Origin: Bathynomus jamesi
Lineage: Eukaryota > Arthropoda > Malacostraca > Isopoda > Cirolanidae
Direction of reading: 5' to 3'
Length of the DNA: 64,000 nt
Assembly (NCBI GenBank): GCA_023014485.1
Contig: JAJOZX010012279.1
Span: forward strand, 51,142-115,141
The notes under the pieces are model-generated. The model did not search any database and had not been told where the DNA came from. It was given only the letters and a program-made list of their open reading frames with translations. The translations under genes and the position numbers were made by a program. How positions within the stretch are numbered: position 1 is the stretch's first letter; every line of letters starts with the position of its first letter. Below are positions 21,104-31,790 of this stretch, piece by piece.

Positions 21104-23027
21104 AATTTATCCATAAAAAGGTAATTTAATATATCTGGTTTCTTTTTGTACTGTAGTTATGGGGAGTTTAGTATCAAAAGTGTTATTTAAAAATTTCTTT
21201 AATTGGTTATCGAATAGATGAGAAGGGTAGTAATTTTTAATAAAGTACTGTTTTAAAAATTTAAATTCTTCGTTTAACGAAAAGTAATCTTAACAAATAC
21301 GGTAACTTCTTGTTAATAATGTTACTATAGCACTAATCTTATATTTATAAAACATACAACTTAAATAATTGGTTCCCAAGCCAGTAAAAGTTTGTTTTCG
21401 AAATAGTGAAGTATGGAACTTATTATGAGCCCGTTTAACTAAAACATCTAGGAAAGGTAAACTATTATTTGTTTCGTTTTCACACGTGTACTTAATATTA
21501 CTATGTTGTTTATTAAGATAATCAAGAAAAAGTTTTACGTGTGAAGGATGGTTAAATATTAAGAAAGTGTCATCCACGTATCTTCTGTAATATATGGGTT
21601 TAAAACTACTAGGACAACTTTTCAACCAAATTTCTTCGTAATGGCAAAGAAATGCATTTGCTAGTGTTGGGCTTAACGGGGAACCCATAGCTACCCCATC
21701 AATTTGGCTGTAAAGGTTGCTATTAAATAAGAAAAGATTATCAAAACACACTATTTCGAGAAGGTTTTTAAATTGAGTCTGAGTGAGGCCATTAATAAGA
21801 GTATTATCAGTAGTGAATAACTTATTTAGTATGATATTTAATGTTTCTTTTAACGGGACATTAGTAAACAATGACGAGACATCAAAACTGGCCATAGTAA
21901 GAGAATCGGCATGATTGATCTCTTTTATCTCTTTAGCAAAATCAAACGAGTTGTTAATAGAATAATCATTAAAGGTGAGTTTTGAAAGCAAGGGAACGAA
22001 GAATTTGGCTAAATTATAATTGAATGTACCACATGCCGAAAGAATAGGTCTTAGTGGGAAATTTGGCTTATGGACTTTAGGTAAACCATATAGAATTCCT
22101 GGATTGGAACCAGAAGCAAATAAAAAATTTTATGTATTGTCAGCAATAATATTACTATTTTTTAATTTACGCAAACACCTATTAAGTTTATCTTCGAGTT
22201 TTAGTAATTTAGACAACATTCTCTTTTACCCTTTTAAATTTAGACGTATCCGACAAAATTGTCTCCATTCTATTTATGTAAACTGTTGAATCAATCAGCA
22301 CTACTCCTTTACCCTTATCCGGTTTTGTAATGATGACAAAGTTATCCTTTTTCAAATTATTAAGAATTTTAAAATCTTGCTTATTAAAGAGGGGAGAAAA
22401 CACCTTATGGGGTTTAAAATTATAAAAATTCTTAAAAGAGATGCTCTCCACTTGTTTTACCAAATTATGAAACGAGAAATTTGGTCGGATCTCACAATTC
22501 TTAATATTCATGAGAAGATTTTCAAAGCCAGAGAAAAATTTATAAAAATTTAGTTTATAATGAGGTAGATCAAAATTTAAGCCTAACGACAATATTTCTT
22601 TCTCTCTAATACTTAAAACTCTATTAGAGAAATTAAAAATAAAATTATCTGGATTATTAAAAAACGACTGAGTGATTCCCAATTTTTCCAATTTGGCAGC
22701 ATGTATCCTTTTATGTCTATTGACAATTTTATCACAGCAAGTTTGAAATTCAGTAACTAAACAATGATAATCAATATAAGACACCCTAGATTTTAGACCA
22801 AACAGAGAATTCTTATATTTCAGCTTGAGAAAACTCACCGTTTTAGTTTTCGATTGAAGCTCCAAATTTAATAATTTATGTTGCCATGATTTATATAGTT
22901 TGGAGTTGTGGAGGCGTTTATTATAAAGTTTAAATCTAAGGAAATTAGGCACAATATTATAACTTTTGCACTTAGACAAGAAACTCTCATCACAAATAGC
23001 CTTGTTAAGTTTCAAATAGACTTTCAC
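21104..23027 (-). pseudogene. PLE B reverse transcriptase (nearly complete, broken)
   Basis: N-terminal part 23027-22209 ends with 'FVIITKPDKGKGVVLID', the PLE-specific N-terminal block. After a one-base frame change near 22209 come 'GILYGLPKVHKPNFPLRPIL' (about 22095-22035), 'ASFDVSSLFTNVPLKETL' with the first catalytic Asp (about 21898-21845), 'GVAMGSPLSPTLANAFL' (about 21705-21655) and 'YYRRYVDDTFLIFNHPS' with the Asp pair (about 21590-21545), then 'NSLPFLDVLVKRAHNKF'. Defects seen are the frame change, a TAA near 22130, and a TAA near 21290 where the inverted copy has a sense codon. Few lesions, so the copy is young compared with LINEs A and B. Confidence 0.85.
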
Positions 23028-23074
23028 ATTGTCTGTAATAGTTCAATGTCGATCGGCCATATCTCTGGGTTAAT

Positions 23075-23475
23075 ATCAAAGCTATTGACTTCTCCTTAGG
23101 GAAACGGAGCTTACAGATGAACAGAAGGATCAACACAACGGCAAACATTTTCATTTATTTGTACTTCAGACGTTTCGACAAATCTTTTGTCATCATCAGT
23201 GAATTAAGTCTTAAAACCTTAAAACAAAAGTAAAAAGTGAAAATTACATCAATACAATATTAAAACCATTAAAATTAAAACCTTAAAGCAAAATGAAAAT
23301 TGCATCAATACAAAATTAAAATCATTTAAATTTCATCACTATAAAAACTAAAATTAAATTAAATTACCTCAATAGGTAAATACACAATGTTTACATCCAC
23401 CTCCATACTTGGCAAAGTCTAAGAGAACACTGGATGGTCAGAGTATTAGAAAGGGTATGTCTGTGAGAATCGGTT
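23075..23475 (-). repeat. PLE B pseudo-LTR, copy 2
   Basis: Direct repeat of 19632-20034. Upstream of the minus RT and directly abutting the inverted copy at 23476. Confidence 0.85.
23165..23203 (-). ncRNA. Hammerhead-ribozyme-like motif, PLE B copy 2
   Basis: Same motif as at 24781-24819, read on minus. Confidence 0.6.
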
Positions 23476-24502
23476 AAGCCCAACACTAGCAAATGCATTT
23501 CTTTGCCATTACGAAGAAATTTGGTTGAAAAGTTGTCCTAGTAGTTTTAAACCCATATATTACAGAAGATACGTGGATGACACGTTCTTAATATTTAACC
23601 ATCCTTCACACGTAAAACTTTTTCTTGATTATCTTAATAAACAACATAGTAATATTAAGTACACGTGTGAAAACGAAACAAATAATAGTTTACCTTTCCT
23701 GGATGTTTTAGTTAAACGGGCTCATAATAAGTTCCATACTTCACTATTTCGAAAACAAACTTTTACTGGCTTGGGAACCAATTATTTAAGTTGTATATTT
23801 TATAAATATAAGATTAGTGCTATAGTAACATTATTAAAAAGAAGTTACCGTATTTGTTCGGATTACTTTTCGTTAAACGAAGAATTTAAATTTTTAAAAC
23901 AGTACTTTATTAACAATTACTACCCTTCTCATCTATTCGATAACTAATTAAAGAAATTTTTAAATAACACTTTTGATACTAAACTCCCCATAACTACAGT
24001 ACAAAAAGAAACCAGATATATTAAATTACCTTTTTATGGTTATTTATCATTGCGTATTCCAGGTGAATTGTCCAAACTGCTCAAGTCTAGTTATCCCCAA
24101 ATAAATTTTAGATTCGCCTTCGTCAACCCACTTAAATTATCAAATTTTTTAAAGTTCAAAGATGAATTCCCCAAAACTGTATGCCCCAATGTTGTTTACA
24201 AATACACGTGCGACAGCTGTAAGGCTGCGTATATTGGCAGCACTCAACTCCAACTGGAGGTGCGCCTTTCTCAACATTTGGGCTTGTCAGTCCGTACCAA
24301 CCGTCCCCTCAGTAGCCCTCCACAATCCGCAATTAGAAACCATAGTAATGAAAACGACCATCCCCTTCACAAAACTCAGTTTGAAATTTTAACTAGATCC
24401 AATAACCTTACAGAACTCCGAATTTTAGAATCTTTGTACATCTATAGAAACAAACCCTCCCTTAATAATAATAGCTCATCCTACAAATTACAACTCTTTT
24501 AA
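23476..24502 (+). pseudogene. PLE B inverted copy: RT palm end plus GIY-YIG
   Basis: The copy starts in the RT ahead of the YVDD box. 23525-23947 is open and includes 'YYRRYVDDTFLIF' and 'NSLPFLDVLVK', then ends at TAA near 23945 shortly after 'YYPSHLFDN'. 24050-24502 carries the whole GIY-YIG domain. Lacking the RT N-terminal half, it cannot be autonomous. It provides the uninterrupted sequence missing from the minus copy at the MITE site. Confidence 0.8.
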
Positions 24503-24506
24503 CTAA

Positions 24507-24868
24507 CCAACCGATTCTCACAGACATACCCTTTCTAATCCTCTGACCATCCAGTGTTCTCTTAGACTTTGCCAAGTATGGAGGTGGATGTAAACATTGT
24601 GTATTTACCTATTGAGGTAATTTAATTTAATTTTAGTTTTTATAGTGATGAAATTTAAATGATTTTAATTTTGTATTGATGCAATTTTCATTTTGCTTTA
24701 AGGTTTTAATTTTAATGGTTTTAATATTGTATTGATGTAATTTTCACTTTTTACTTTTGTTTTAAGGTTTTAAGACTTAATTCACTGATGATGACAAAAG
24801 ATTTGTCGAAACGTCTGAAGTACAAATAAATGAAAATGTTTGCCGTTGTGTTGATCCTTCTGTTCATA
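24507..24868 (+). repeat. PLE B pseudo-LTR, inverted copy 3
   Basis: Reverse complement of the other two copies, lacking about 36 bp at its outer end where (TA)n begins. Confidence 0.85.
24781..24819 (+). ncRNA. Hammerhead-ribozyme-like motif, PLE B copy 3
   Basis: CTGATGA at 24785-24791, stem II GACAAA/TTTGTC (24793-24798 with 24802-24807, AGA loop), GAAA at 24808-24811, self-complementary ACGT (24811-24814) that could form a short or dimeric stem III, then C (24815) at the expected cleavage site. TTCA (24781-24784) pairs with TGAA (24816-24819) as stem I. One unpaired T at 24792 departs from the consensus. PLE pseudo-LTRs are known to carry minimal hammerheads. Activity is unknown. Confidence 0.65.
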
Positions 24869-24901
24869 TATATATATTATATATATATATATATATATAC
24901 A

Positions 24902-25638
24902 CAGGGCCGCCGCTTCCATTAGGCGAGGTTAGTAAATGCTAAGGGCGCCAAAGATCTGGGGGGCGCCATCCCCTCCCGCCCTGTGCACGTCTGATAGTAT
25001 TATGTAAGAACAACATGAAAAAAATAATGAAGGAATGAGAAGCATAGACAAATGATGAAAGGTTGTACGACGTATGTACACCAGTTTAGCTTGACTGATA
25101 TTTACATAATTAAAACTTATTCATCTTATTGGGTCATTATAGAACTTTCACTATCACGACCTTTAACCCTTTAGGGACGGGAGTCGTAAATAAGCGATTT
25201 AAAAATGTTGCGCGCACAGACGGGAGTCGTCAATAAGCGACTCGGCTTATTTACGGCTTAATATGAGTTCCGGGAGTCGTCAATAAGCGAATAACTGTTT
25301 TTATGTGACATATGCCCTTCTTGCTTGGAAAAAACAGTAGATATGTCCTTTTTGCACGCATATTTTAGCACTTTTGAGCGTTCTGATTTGTTACTACATA
25401 TGCCTCGCTTTACTCGCTGTTTTGATTTGTCATGACACTCTTGAACTGTGAAATGATTTTATAATTTTATAATAAATGTATGTATTAGCAAATTAAAATA
25501 GATCAGTTTAAGGCAAATAGTTTCTTCAATATGGTACCTTGATTACTTTGTAGGCAAACCCAATCGTGAAGTGGGAGGCGGGTGAGGGCGCCAGCTGCAG
25601 TCCTGCTAAGGGCGCCAAATAGGCTGGCGCCGGACCTG
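24902..25638. mobile_element. hAT-like MITE
   Basis: Ends CAGGGCCGCCGC and (reverse complement) CAGGTCCGGCGC, inserted in (TA)n so the 8-bp duplication cannot be judged. Direct copies of TGCTAAGGGCGCCAAA lie near both ends. The interior at 25178-25290 has three direct copies of GGGAGTCGTNAATAAGCGA about 45-50 bp apart and one partial inverted copy. No coding capacity. Confidence 0.6.
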
Positions 25639-25663
25639 TATATATATATATATATATATATAT
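25639..25663. repeat. (TA)n microsatellite
   Basis: Short TA run between the MITE and a PLE terminal fragment. Confidence 0.9.
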
Positions 25664-25800
25664 GAATTAACCACGAAGGAAACACAGAATGGTGCTCAAG
25701 AGCTTTCGCCTAATGACATCCTCAGGAACATTAAAATAAATAACAAGTTCGCGACTAAATATAGGACAAAAAAATAAAATAGAAATACGGGTACATATAA
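25664..25800 (-). mobile_element. PLE terminal fragment with hammerhead-like motif (family 2)
   Basis: Close relative of 2534-2655. Minus strand about 25725-25695 has CTGAGGA, stem II GTC/GGC with ATTA loop, GAAA, self-complementary AGCT, then C. The same extra T follows CTGAGGA as in both other PLE motifs. No coding sequence attached. Confidence 0.55.
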
Positions 25801-25813
25801 TTTTTATACTTAC

Positions 25814-26007
25814 ATTTCTACTCTAGATTCTTCCGCTGGATCAAACGGAGTGTCAGTGCAGATGTCAGCAACGGGTTGGGTTGAAAATAATCCGTCCCGA
25901 TCGGATGCGTTAAAAAGACTAATTGTAGCACCGGCGTTAGGGCACACCTCTTCATTCAGCTCCGATAAACTGTAAAGTTTTTGTTGTGACGGGTTGGCGG
26001 TGTCCAT
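25814..26007 (-). pseudogene. Isolated 5' exon resembling the Polinton polymerase exon 1
   Basis: ATG at 26007, 64 codons, then AT|GTAAGT at 25814/25813, a strong splice donor in phase 2. The peptide has 'ATISLFNASDRDGLFSTQPV' and ends 'VEM'. The exon at 59214-59039 has the same architecture: 'LFSAADRGELLSTQSV', ending 'VEM' at AT|GTGAGT, same phase. No matching downstream exon is seen to the left, where a PLE fragment begins. Probably a relic of a second Polinton-type gene; function unknown. Confidence 0.5.
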
Positions 26008-26763
26008 GACGGAGGGTATGTGTGATTATTCGCTGGTAAAATAACTGCTGTGAGTTCCAGCTGAAAATACTTCCTTTCATATGCAATGATTCCCGACTTT
26101 GGCAGTCCGTTAAACTTGTTGATTGCATGTTAATGGTACTGGGCGTGTCTATGGCATATGTGTGTGCCATTCAGATGTCGTGACACTGATGTAACGGACC
26201 CACGCTTTGGGCAGTGAAGTTCTGATTGGGCACCTTCACGAATAATGAAGGTGTCTGTATCAAATTTGGCTTGTTCACTCCGCAGATTTTTTCACAGTTT
26301 TCAGAGAGGTCGAAAGCGAATAAAATTATATTGTAATTAAAAACTTATTTAAGTGTTTGATTTTCAACGTAAAAATGAACGTTATTTAGCATGTGTTTAA
26401 AAAAAATGTTAAACGTAAATTCAAAGATTTTAAGAGAGAAGTTCTGAGTGCATTTATTATTATTATTATTATTATTACTATTATTATTATTATTATTGTT
26501 ATAATTATTATTATTATTATTATTTAAAACAACGTTGATGAAATAGAAAATAAATTTGGTGTTTTCAGATTTCCAAGTATTATATCTGTTTCAGTTTAAA
26601 AATGCCGAATGGTTAGGTTAGGTTAACTGTAGCGCTTTTTGCATTGCACGCACTTCAGTCTATATCCATCACAGACTCCATTGTTAATAATTTAAAAAAA
26701 AAATTGAATTATGAAGGGTTCTCGAATAAAAAAAAAATCACCCTGTACTTTTGCAGTCATAGG
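26008..26763. other. Non-coding AT-rich stretch with (ATT)n
   Basis: No protein signal. An (ATT)n microsatellite occupies about 26455-26523. Confidence 0.6.
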
Positions 26764-26856
26764 CATGCTAGGCACAGCCTGCCGACACTGGGACCCGAGA
26801 CTCGGTCGAATAGTATTACACTGCAAAATGAGTTTATTATGGATTTTTATAACAAT
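26764..26856 (-). repeat. tRNA-derived SINE fragment
   Basis: 'GCATGCTAGGCACAGCCTGC' through 'CGAATAGTATTACACTGC' and 'GAGTTTATTATGGATTTT' matches 30088-30165 closely; the core parallels the B-box region at 14060. Confidence 0.6.
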
Positions 26857-26967
26857 TATCTAATTTATACCAATTGTCTAATATCTCCCTTTTGAAATTA
26901 TTTTTGCCAGTTCATACATTTTTTGTGAATCTATTTTAATAATAATTAAAGTCCATTTGTTTTTCAT

Positions 26968-26969
<2 letters not shown>

Positions 26970-27011
<42 letters not shown>

Positions 27012-27020
27012 TATATACTG

Positions 27021-27073
<53 letters not shown>
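26970..27073. repeat. (TA)n microsatellite
   Basis: Two TA runs separated by CACACACATATATACTGTATATG. Confidence 0.9.
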
Positions 27074-27076
<3 letters not shown>

Positions 27077-27539
27077 CCCCCTCTTCTATGGCCTTGGTTG
27101 GTTCGAAGTCGACGGTGATTCTGGTTAGGAGGCAGCAACGGATTTGTTACTCGTAGTAGTTTATTCTATACTACTCTCCGATTTCTTCTTATAGTGGATC
27201 GGAGGATTCTGTGAAAACTTACTAAATTATCTGACGGTTCACCGATTCTTCTTATAACGTATCAGGAAATTATTTTTCTCTATTTTATTGACTGAGTTCT
27301 CTGAAGAGAGTAAGACTCGAAGGAGAAGATAAAAAAGTTTCTTTTACTGTAATTTACTGCTAAAATGTACAGATAATGTTCAGCCTCTAAGTTAGATTAG
27401 ACTTTTACAGAGGGAGAGGTCCAACCTCTTTCGACCATGGCTCAGGCCGGAATTTTAAAGAGGAGTGGCCCTCGGCCTCCTCAAGGAGGGCTCTGACTCC
27501 TCGCTGAAGGGCTGCTAAGACAGGAGTGATTGGATTTAC
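27074..27539. other. Unassigned stretch, possible LTR or TE end
   Basis: About 470 bp without ORFs. It is more complex than its surroundings and contains small inverted motifs (GGAGTGGCCCTCGGCCTCCTC near 27460). I see nothing that identifies it. Confidence 0.3.
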
Positions 27540-28395
27540 AATACAAGAATTAAATAAGTCTAAATTTTGGGGGAGTGCAGTTGAAGGATAAGTTCCCCCC
27601 TTTAAACATCAGAATTTTGAAAGATTCCAAAATAAAACGAAAAAAGAAAAAAAAAATATCGCCGAATATATATTCCTAAATGGCGACATAATGTCGGAGT
27701 AGTACATTGAGTACAATCTCAAGTACATCACTGAGTACATTTAGGATGTACATGGGCCCATACGGTGTATATATATATATATTATATACACCGTATACCG
27801 TATACGGTATATATATATATATATACCGTATACGGTGTATATATATATATATACACCGTATACCGTATACGATATATATATGTATATATATATACCGTAT
27901 GGGCCCATGTACATCCTAATTGTCTATAAATATGCAACACTGTAAAAAACTATAGTTAACTGTTTAATTGTAATTAACTGTAATAATTTAATATTATTTA
28001 ATTGATGTACTTTAATGAAACTATAATTAACGATAATAATTTAATATAATGTAGTTAATATACTTTAATGAAACTCTAATTAACGATAATAACCGAATGT
28101 GAATTAATTGGTAATTATAATCAGTTTTAATAAACCAAAATTATAATGTACTCATTGATGTACTTGGGATTGTACTCAATGTACTACTCCGATATTATGT
28201 CGCCATTTAGGAATATATACTCGGCGATATTATTATTTTTTTTATTCATTTTTTTGTTTTATTTCGGAATCTTTCAAAATTCTGATATCTGTTTAAATGG
28301 TGGAATTTAACCTTCAACTGCTCTCCCCCAAAATTTTAACTTATTTAATTCTTGTATTGTAAATTCAATCACTCCTGTCTTAGCACACACATAAT
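27540..28395. repeat. Long inverted repeat with palindromic centre
   Basis: The left arm (about 27518-27735) and right arm (about 28150-28385) are reverse complements, e.g. GACAGGAGTGATTG left and CAATCACTCCTGTC right. Between them lie the palindrome of 27746-27919 and AT-rich sequence. Probably a foldback or long-TIR non-autonomous transposon. Confidence 0.7.
27746..27919. repeat. Multi-layer palindrome around TA runs
   Basis: Outer arms GGATGTACATGGGCCCATAC and its complement enclose repeated ACCGTATACGGT-type palindromes alternating with TA runs. A 68-codon ORF here is an artefact of the repeat. Confidence 0.85.
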
Positions 28396-29275
28396 AACGT
28401 TTTATGATTAGAAGCAAGCAAGAGGAGATTTTCACCTCAGAAGCTCTCGTTTTTGCCTGGTCATCGGAATTCGAACACTTCCGTCAGCATGAAATAAATA
28501 AAAGAAAAAGTAAAAGGAATACAGGTGGACGTATTTACATGTACGTAACTATGTACGTAATCATGACTATCAGAGACGTACGTAACACAATAAGTTGTGT
28601 GCGTAATATAGACACAAGTAAACATGGACTGATAGGTTGATAGGGCATCAGTAGACAATAGGTAGGAGAATGAATAAGTAATAAAATTAATAAAGGATAA
28701 CGGCCAAGATAAGTTATGGACGTATGGATGAATATGGTCGAATAATAATATTTATACTACATAACACCAGACAGGACACAACAAATAAATAATGACTTAT
28801 AGAGAATGAAGAATTTACCATTCATTGAATACGAAAGATATCCACATACTAAACACGTGATTCAGCATTCAAGGTATGGAAAAAGAGAATTAAGTTACTT
28901 TTTGACGTCATAGTTTATCAAATTATGCAATACGTTAATTCATAATTAATAGGCCATAGTTATTTAATTCGTATGCACAGTACAAGTCATTATTGGGAGA
29001 AATTAGAAGAACGAATTAGAGAAATACAGTAATGAAAGGTTTATAGCCATTGTACAAAGAGTGAGTGAAACTATTAATTAAATATATATACTTACACGAG
29101 TATACAATAAATATTAAGGAATATTAAAAAAATTGGAACAATTCACCAATTATTTAGCCAAAAAAGAAAGCAAATCAAAATTTTATCCAAACTCGCGTTA
29201 GGCGATTTTGATTCTTATGTAAAAATGAATATTTGAATGTAAAGATTATATAGGACTTATCCATTGTTCATTTTT
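28396..29275. other. AT-rich non-coding stretch
   Basis: I see no gene, repeat family or transposon terminus here. Confidence 0.5.
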
Positions 29276-29293
29276 ACACACACACACACACAC

Positions 29294-29353
<60 letters not shown>
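29276..29353. repeat. (CA)n and (TA)n microsatellite
   Basis: CA run followed by a long TA run. Confidence 0.95.
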
Positions 29354-29355
<2 letters not shown>

Positions 29356-29403
29356 ACTTTAGTAGTTCTAATGCAGATACTTCCATAAACATATATCTAT
29401 ATA

Positions 29404-29978
29404 CAGGGCTATTTAAAATGATTAATCCGATTTCAACTGTGAATACTTCCGTACCTATCAACCGTGCATCAACTGGGCATACACCACATGAAAGAGGAAA
29501 TCTCCGAGTTTTACAAGATCACCGCGAGAGGGCTCCAAAGTCACGCCGTGGCCTAGCCTAGCAACAAACAGTCAGTGTGAAAATGGCGTCCGCACAGCAG
29601 AAGGCGTTTTGTGTGTTGCAGTTTTCGAGCTGTAAATCGGTAGTCACAGTGCAGCGTGAGTTTCGTCTTCCTTTGGGGGTACGTTAAGGATACTGTGTAC
29701 GTGCCACCGTTGCCCACATCTTTGGATGAGCTCCGAACTCGCATTGTTACTGCCGTAGAGTCAGTGACAACGGACATGCTGGAGCGAGTATGGGAGGAAT
29801 TCGACTATCGTGTCGACGTTGCTCGTGTAACTAGGGGAAGTCACATAGAGCATTTATGAGGTGAGAGAAAAAATTTGGACAGTTTTTCTTTTGGTTGATA
29901 TATCACAAATCACTCTGTATTTGTAACATTAAAAAATATTCTCATTTGAAATCAGGTGAATCATTTTAAATATCCCTG
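29404..29978 (+). mobile_element. Internally deleted mariner-type transposon
   Basis: 575 bp between TA dinucleotides (29402-29403, 29979-29980). Termini CAGGG(C/A)TATTTAAAATGATT are inverted at the two ends. The first 30 codons of a transposase start near 29583 ('MASAQQKAFCVLQFSSCKS', then 'VVTVQREFR'), and the sequence jumps near 29660 to the C-terminus ('FLWGYVKDTVYVPPLP' to 'HIEHL'), ending at TGA near 29859. The whole catalytic core is deleted. Confidence 0.8.
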
Positions 29979-29994
29979 TATATATAGGCAGGGA

Positions 29995-30165
29995 GAGTTA
30001 CAAGGAGTTACATGGAGTTACAAGTCTATTTATTCACATATACACTCACTACATTCTTTATTGTGAGGAAGGATGAACAGCTGGGCATACTAGGTACAGT
30101 CTGCCGACACTAGGAACCGAGCCCCGGCCGAATAGTATTACACTTCAAATTGAGTTTATTATGGA
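29995..30165 (-). repeat. Decamer repeat and tRNA-derived SINE fragment
   Basis: Three copies of a GAGTTACAAG-type decamer (about 29998-30027) are followed by the SINE tail (GGAAGGATGAACAGCTGGG) and body shared with 13985-14110 and 26764-26856. The same decamer ends LINE D at 61774. Confidence 0.55.
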
Positions 30166-30575
30166 TTTTATAAAAATGCGAAATACATAGACTACATGCT
30201 GTACATTGTGCAGTAAAAATAGCGTAGAACTCCGAAATTTATAAAAAGTATAAAAAAAATTAATAATTAGTAATGAGTGAAATCGTGTTCTAAACCCCCC
30301 TCACAATATTAACAATTAGTAAATTTTATGCTTTTTAGAAATTGTATAATATTTTTTCTAAGATTTCATGAAAACTATGCGTGATACACCAAAATGAATA
30401 ACATTTACGCATAAAATTAATTTTCTTATTATCCATACATGATTTTGATTTTTAATTGAATAAAAAAATTTGAACGAGAAATGGTTCCTTCCTATTTACA
30501 CGCATTTACGCCTCATTAACGAAATGAAAGAATGGCAGATATTATCTATGAGCTTTGATGTACTTTCAGAAAATA

Positions 30576-30608
<33 letters not shown>

Positions 30609-31097
30609 TATATATATATATTAGCTCAGGTAAGGTAATAAATCATTACTTCGTTTAAAACATAACTTGTTCATTTTGAGCGAGCGTCTATTTTCTGAAA
30701 GTACATCAAAGCTCATAGATAATATCTGCCATTCTTTCATTTCGTTAATGAGGCGTAAATGCGTGTAAATAGGAAGGAACCATTTCTTGTTCAAATTTTT
30801 TTATTCAATTAAAAATCAAAATCATGTATGGATAATAAGAAAATTAATTTTATGCGTAAATGTTATTCATTTTGGTGTATCACGCATAGTTTTCATGAAA
30901 TCTTAGAAAAAATATTGTACAATTTCTAAAAAGCATAAAATTTACTAATTGTTAATATTGTGAGGGGGGTTTAGAATACGATTTCACTCATTACTAATTA
31001 TTAATTTTTTTTATACTTTTTATAAATTTCGGAGTTCTACGCTATTTTTACTGCACAATGTACAGCATGTAGTCTATGTATTTCGCATTTTTATAAA

Positions 31098-31100
<3 letters not shown>
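30158..31100. repeat. Long near-perfect inverted repeat
   Basis: Arms 30158-30572 and about 30687-31098 are reverse complements over about 415 bp, with only a handful of differences visible (e.g. TATAATATT against GTACAATATT). The 115-bp spacer includes a (TA)n run and unique sequence. The left arm overlaps the end of the SINE fragment; the right arm ends in (GT)n. No coding content. Confidence 0.85.

Positions 31101-31141
<41 letters not shown>
31099..31141. repeat. (GT)n microsatellite
   Basis: Pure GT run of about 43 bp. Confidence 0.95.
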
Positions 31142-31143
<2 letters not shown>

Positions 31144-31575
31144 TTTAATGCAGACGCATATCATTTTTCGCCTTACCGTTAATTTTTCCTTAAAATGACA
31201 ATCCCCATTTTCCTTAATGTACCTTAAATGTATTTTAGTTGTACGTTTTGAGCTTAACGAGTACACAAATTTTCTTTTAAATTATTCGCTCCATGGAAAA
31301 CAAGCTAACATTCCTATCGAAATATTATGTGGTTAGTTCAAATACCCCGCACACAACTTTTAAAACGATATTAAAAATATTGCAATAATTTCGATGTGGA
31401 ACTACAGAGAGATGTTTTCACATTGTTTCGCATATATTTATACGTAACAAGGTGAAAATATTTCTGAGGAAGAAGAATCGAGAGTTATTTATAACTGAAA
31501 ATAGTATTTTTTGGAATTTATCAAAGTATGAAAAATTTATTTAAGTCAGTTAATTATTGCTCCTTCATGGTTAGA
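31142..31575. other. AT-rich non-coding stretch
   Basis: Nothing recognisable here. Confidence 0.5.
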
Positions 31576-31584
31576 AAAGTATTG

Positions 31585-31790
31585 CAGCGTCCAATGTATC
31601 ATCTGCTCTTCACAGCGAGATTTAAACTGATAAGCAACGTTGGGCTTGATGAGTGTTGTGTGGGTGACCCCTATCTTCCACGTTTTGATGATATAACGAC
31701 TCGTAGAGAGCTGGCTCCTACATAAAGCTGTAGGTCCCCTCAGCTATGATCTTTGTCGTTTCGAAGGAGAATAATCAGTTCCAGAACTTT
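31585..31790 (+). mobile_element. Degraded 5S-derived SINE
   Basis: 'GTTGGGCTTGATGAGTGTTG' and 'TGTGGGTGACC' parallel the 3' half of 5S rRNA. The SINE body follows ('CATAAAGCTGTAGGTCCCCT', 'TTTCGAAGGAG'), matching the 7.0 kb copy in the opposite orientation. Confidence 0.5.

Larger units (their letters stand above)
19632..24868. mobile_element. Penelope-like element B: full-length minus copy plus inverted truncated copy
   Basis: Order on the plus strand: pseudo-LTR (minus, 19632-20034), GIY-YIG, hAT-like insertion, RT, RT N-terminus (to 23027), second pseudo-LTR (minus, 23075-23475), then an inverted plus copy starting inside RT (23476) with RT end, GIY-YIG and pseudo-LTR (to 24868). Direct pseudo-LTRs flanking a body, with an inverted 5'-truncated partner, is the classical PLE arrangement. 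(TA)n borders both outer ends. Confidence 0.85.
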
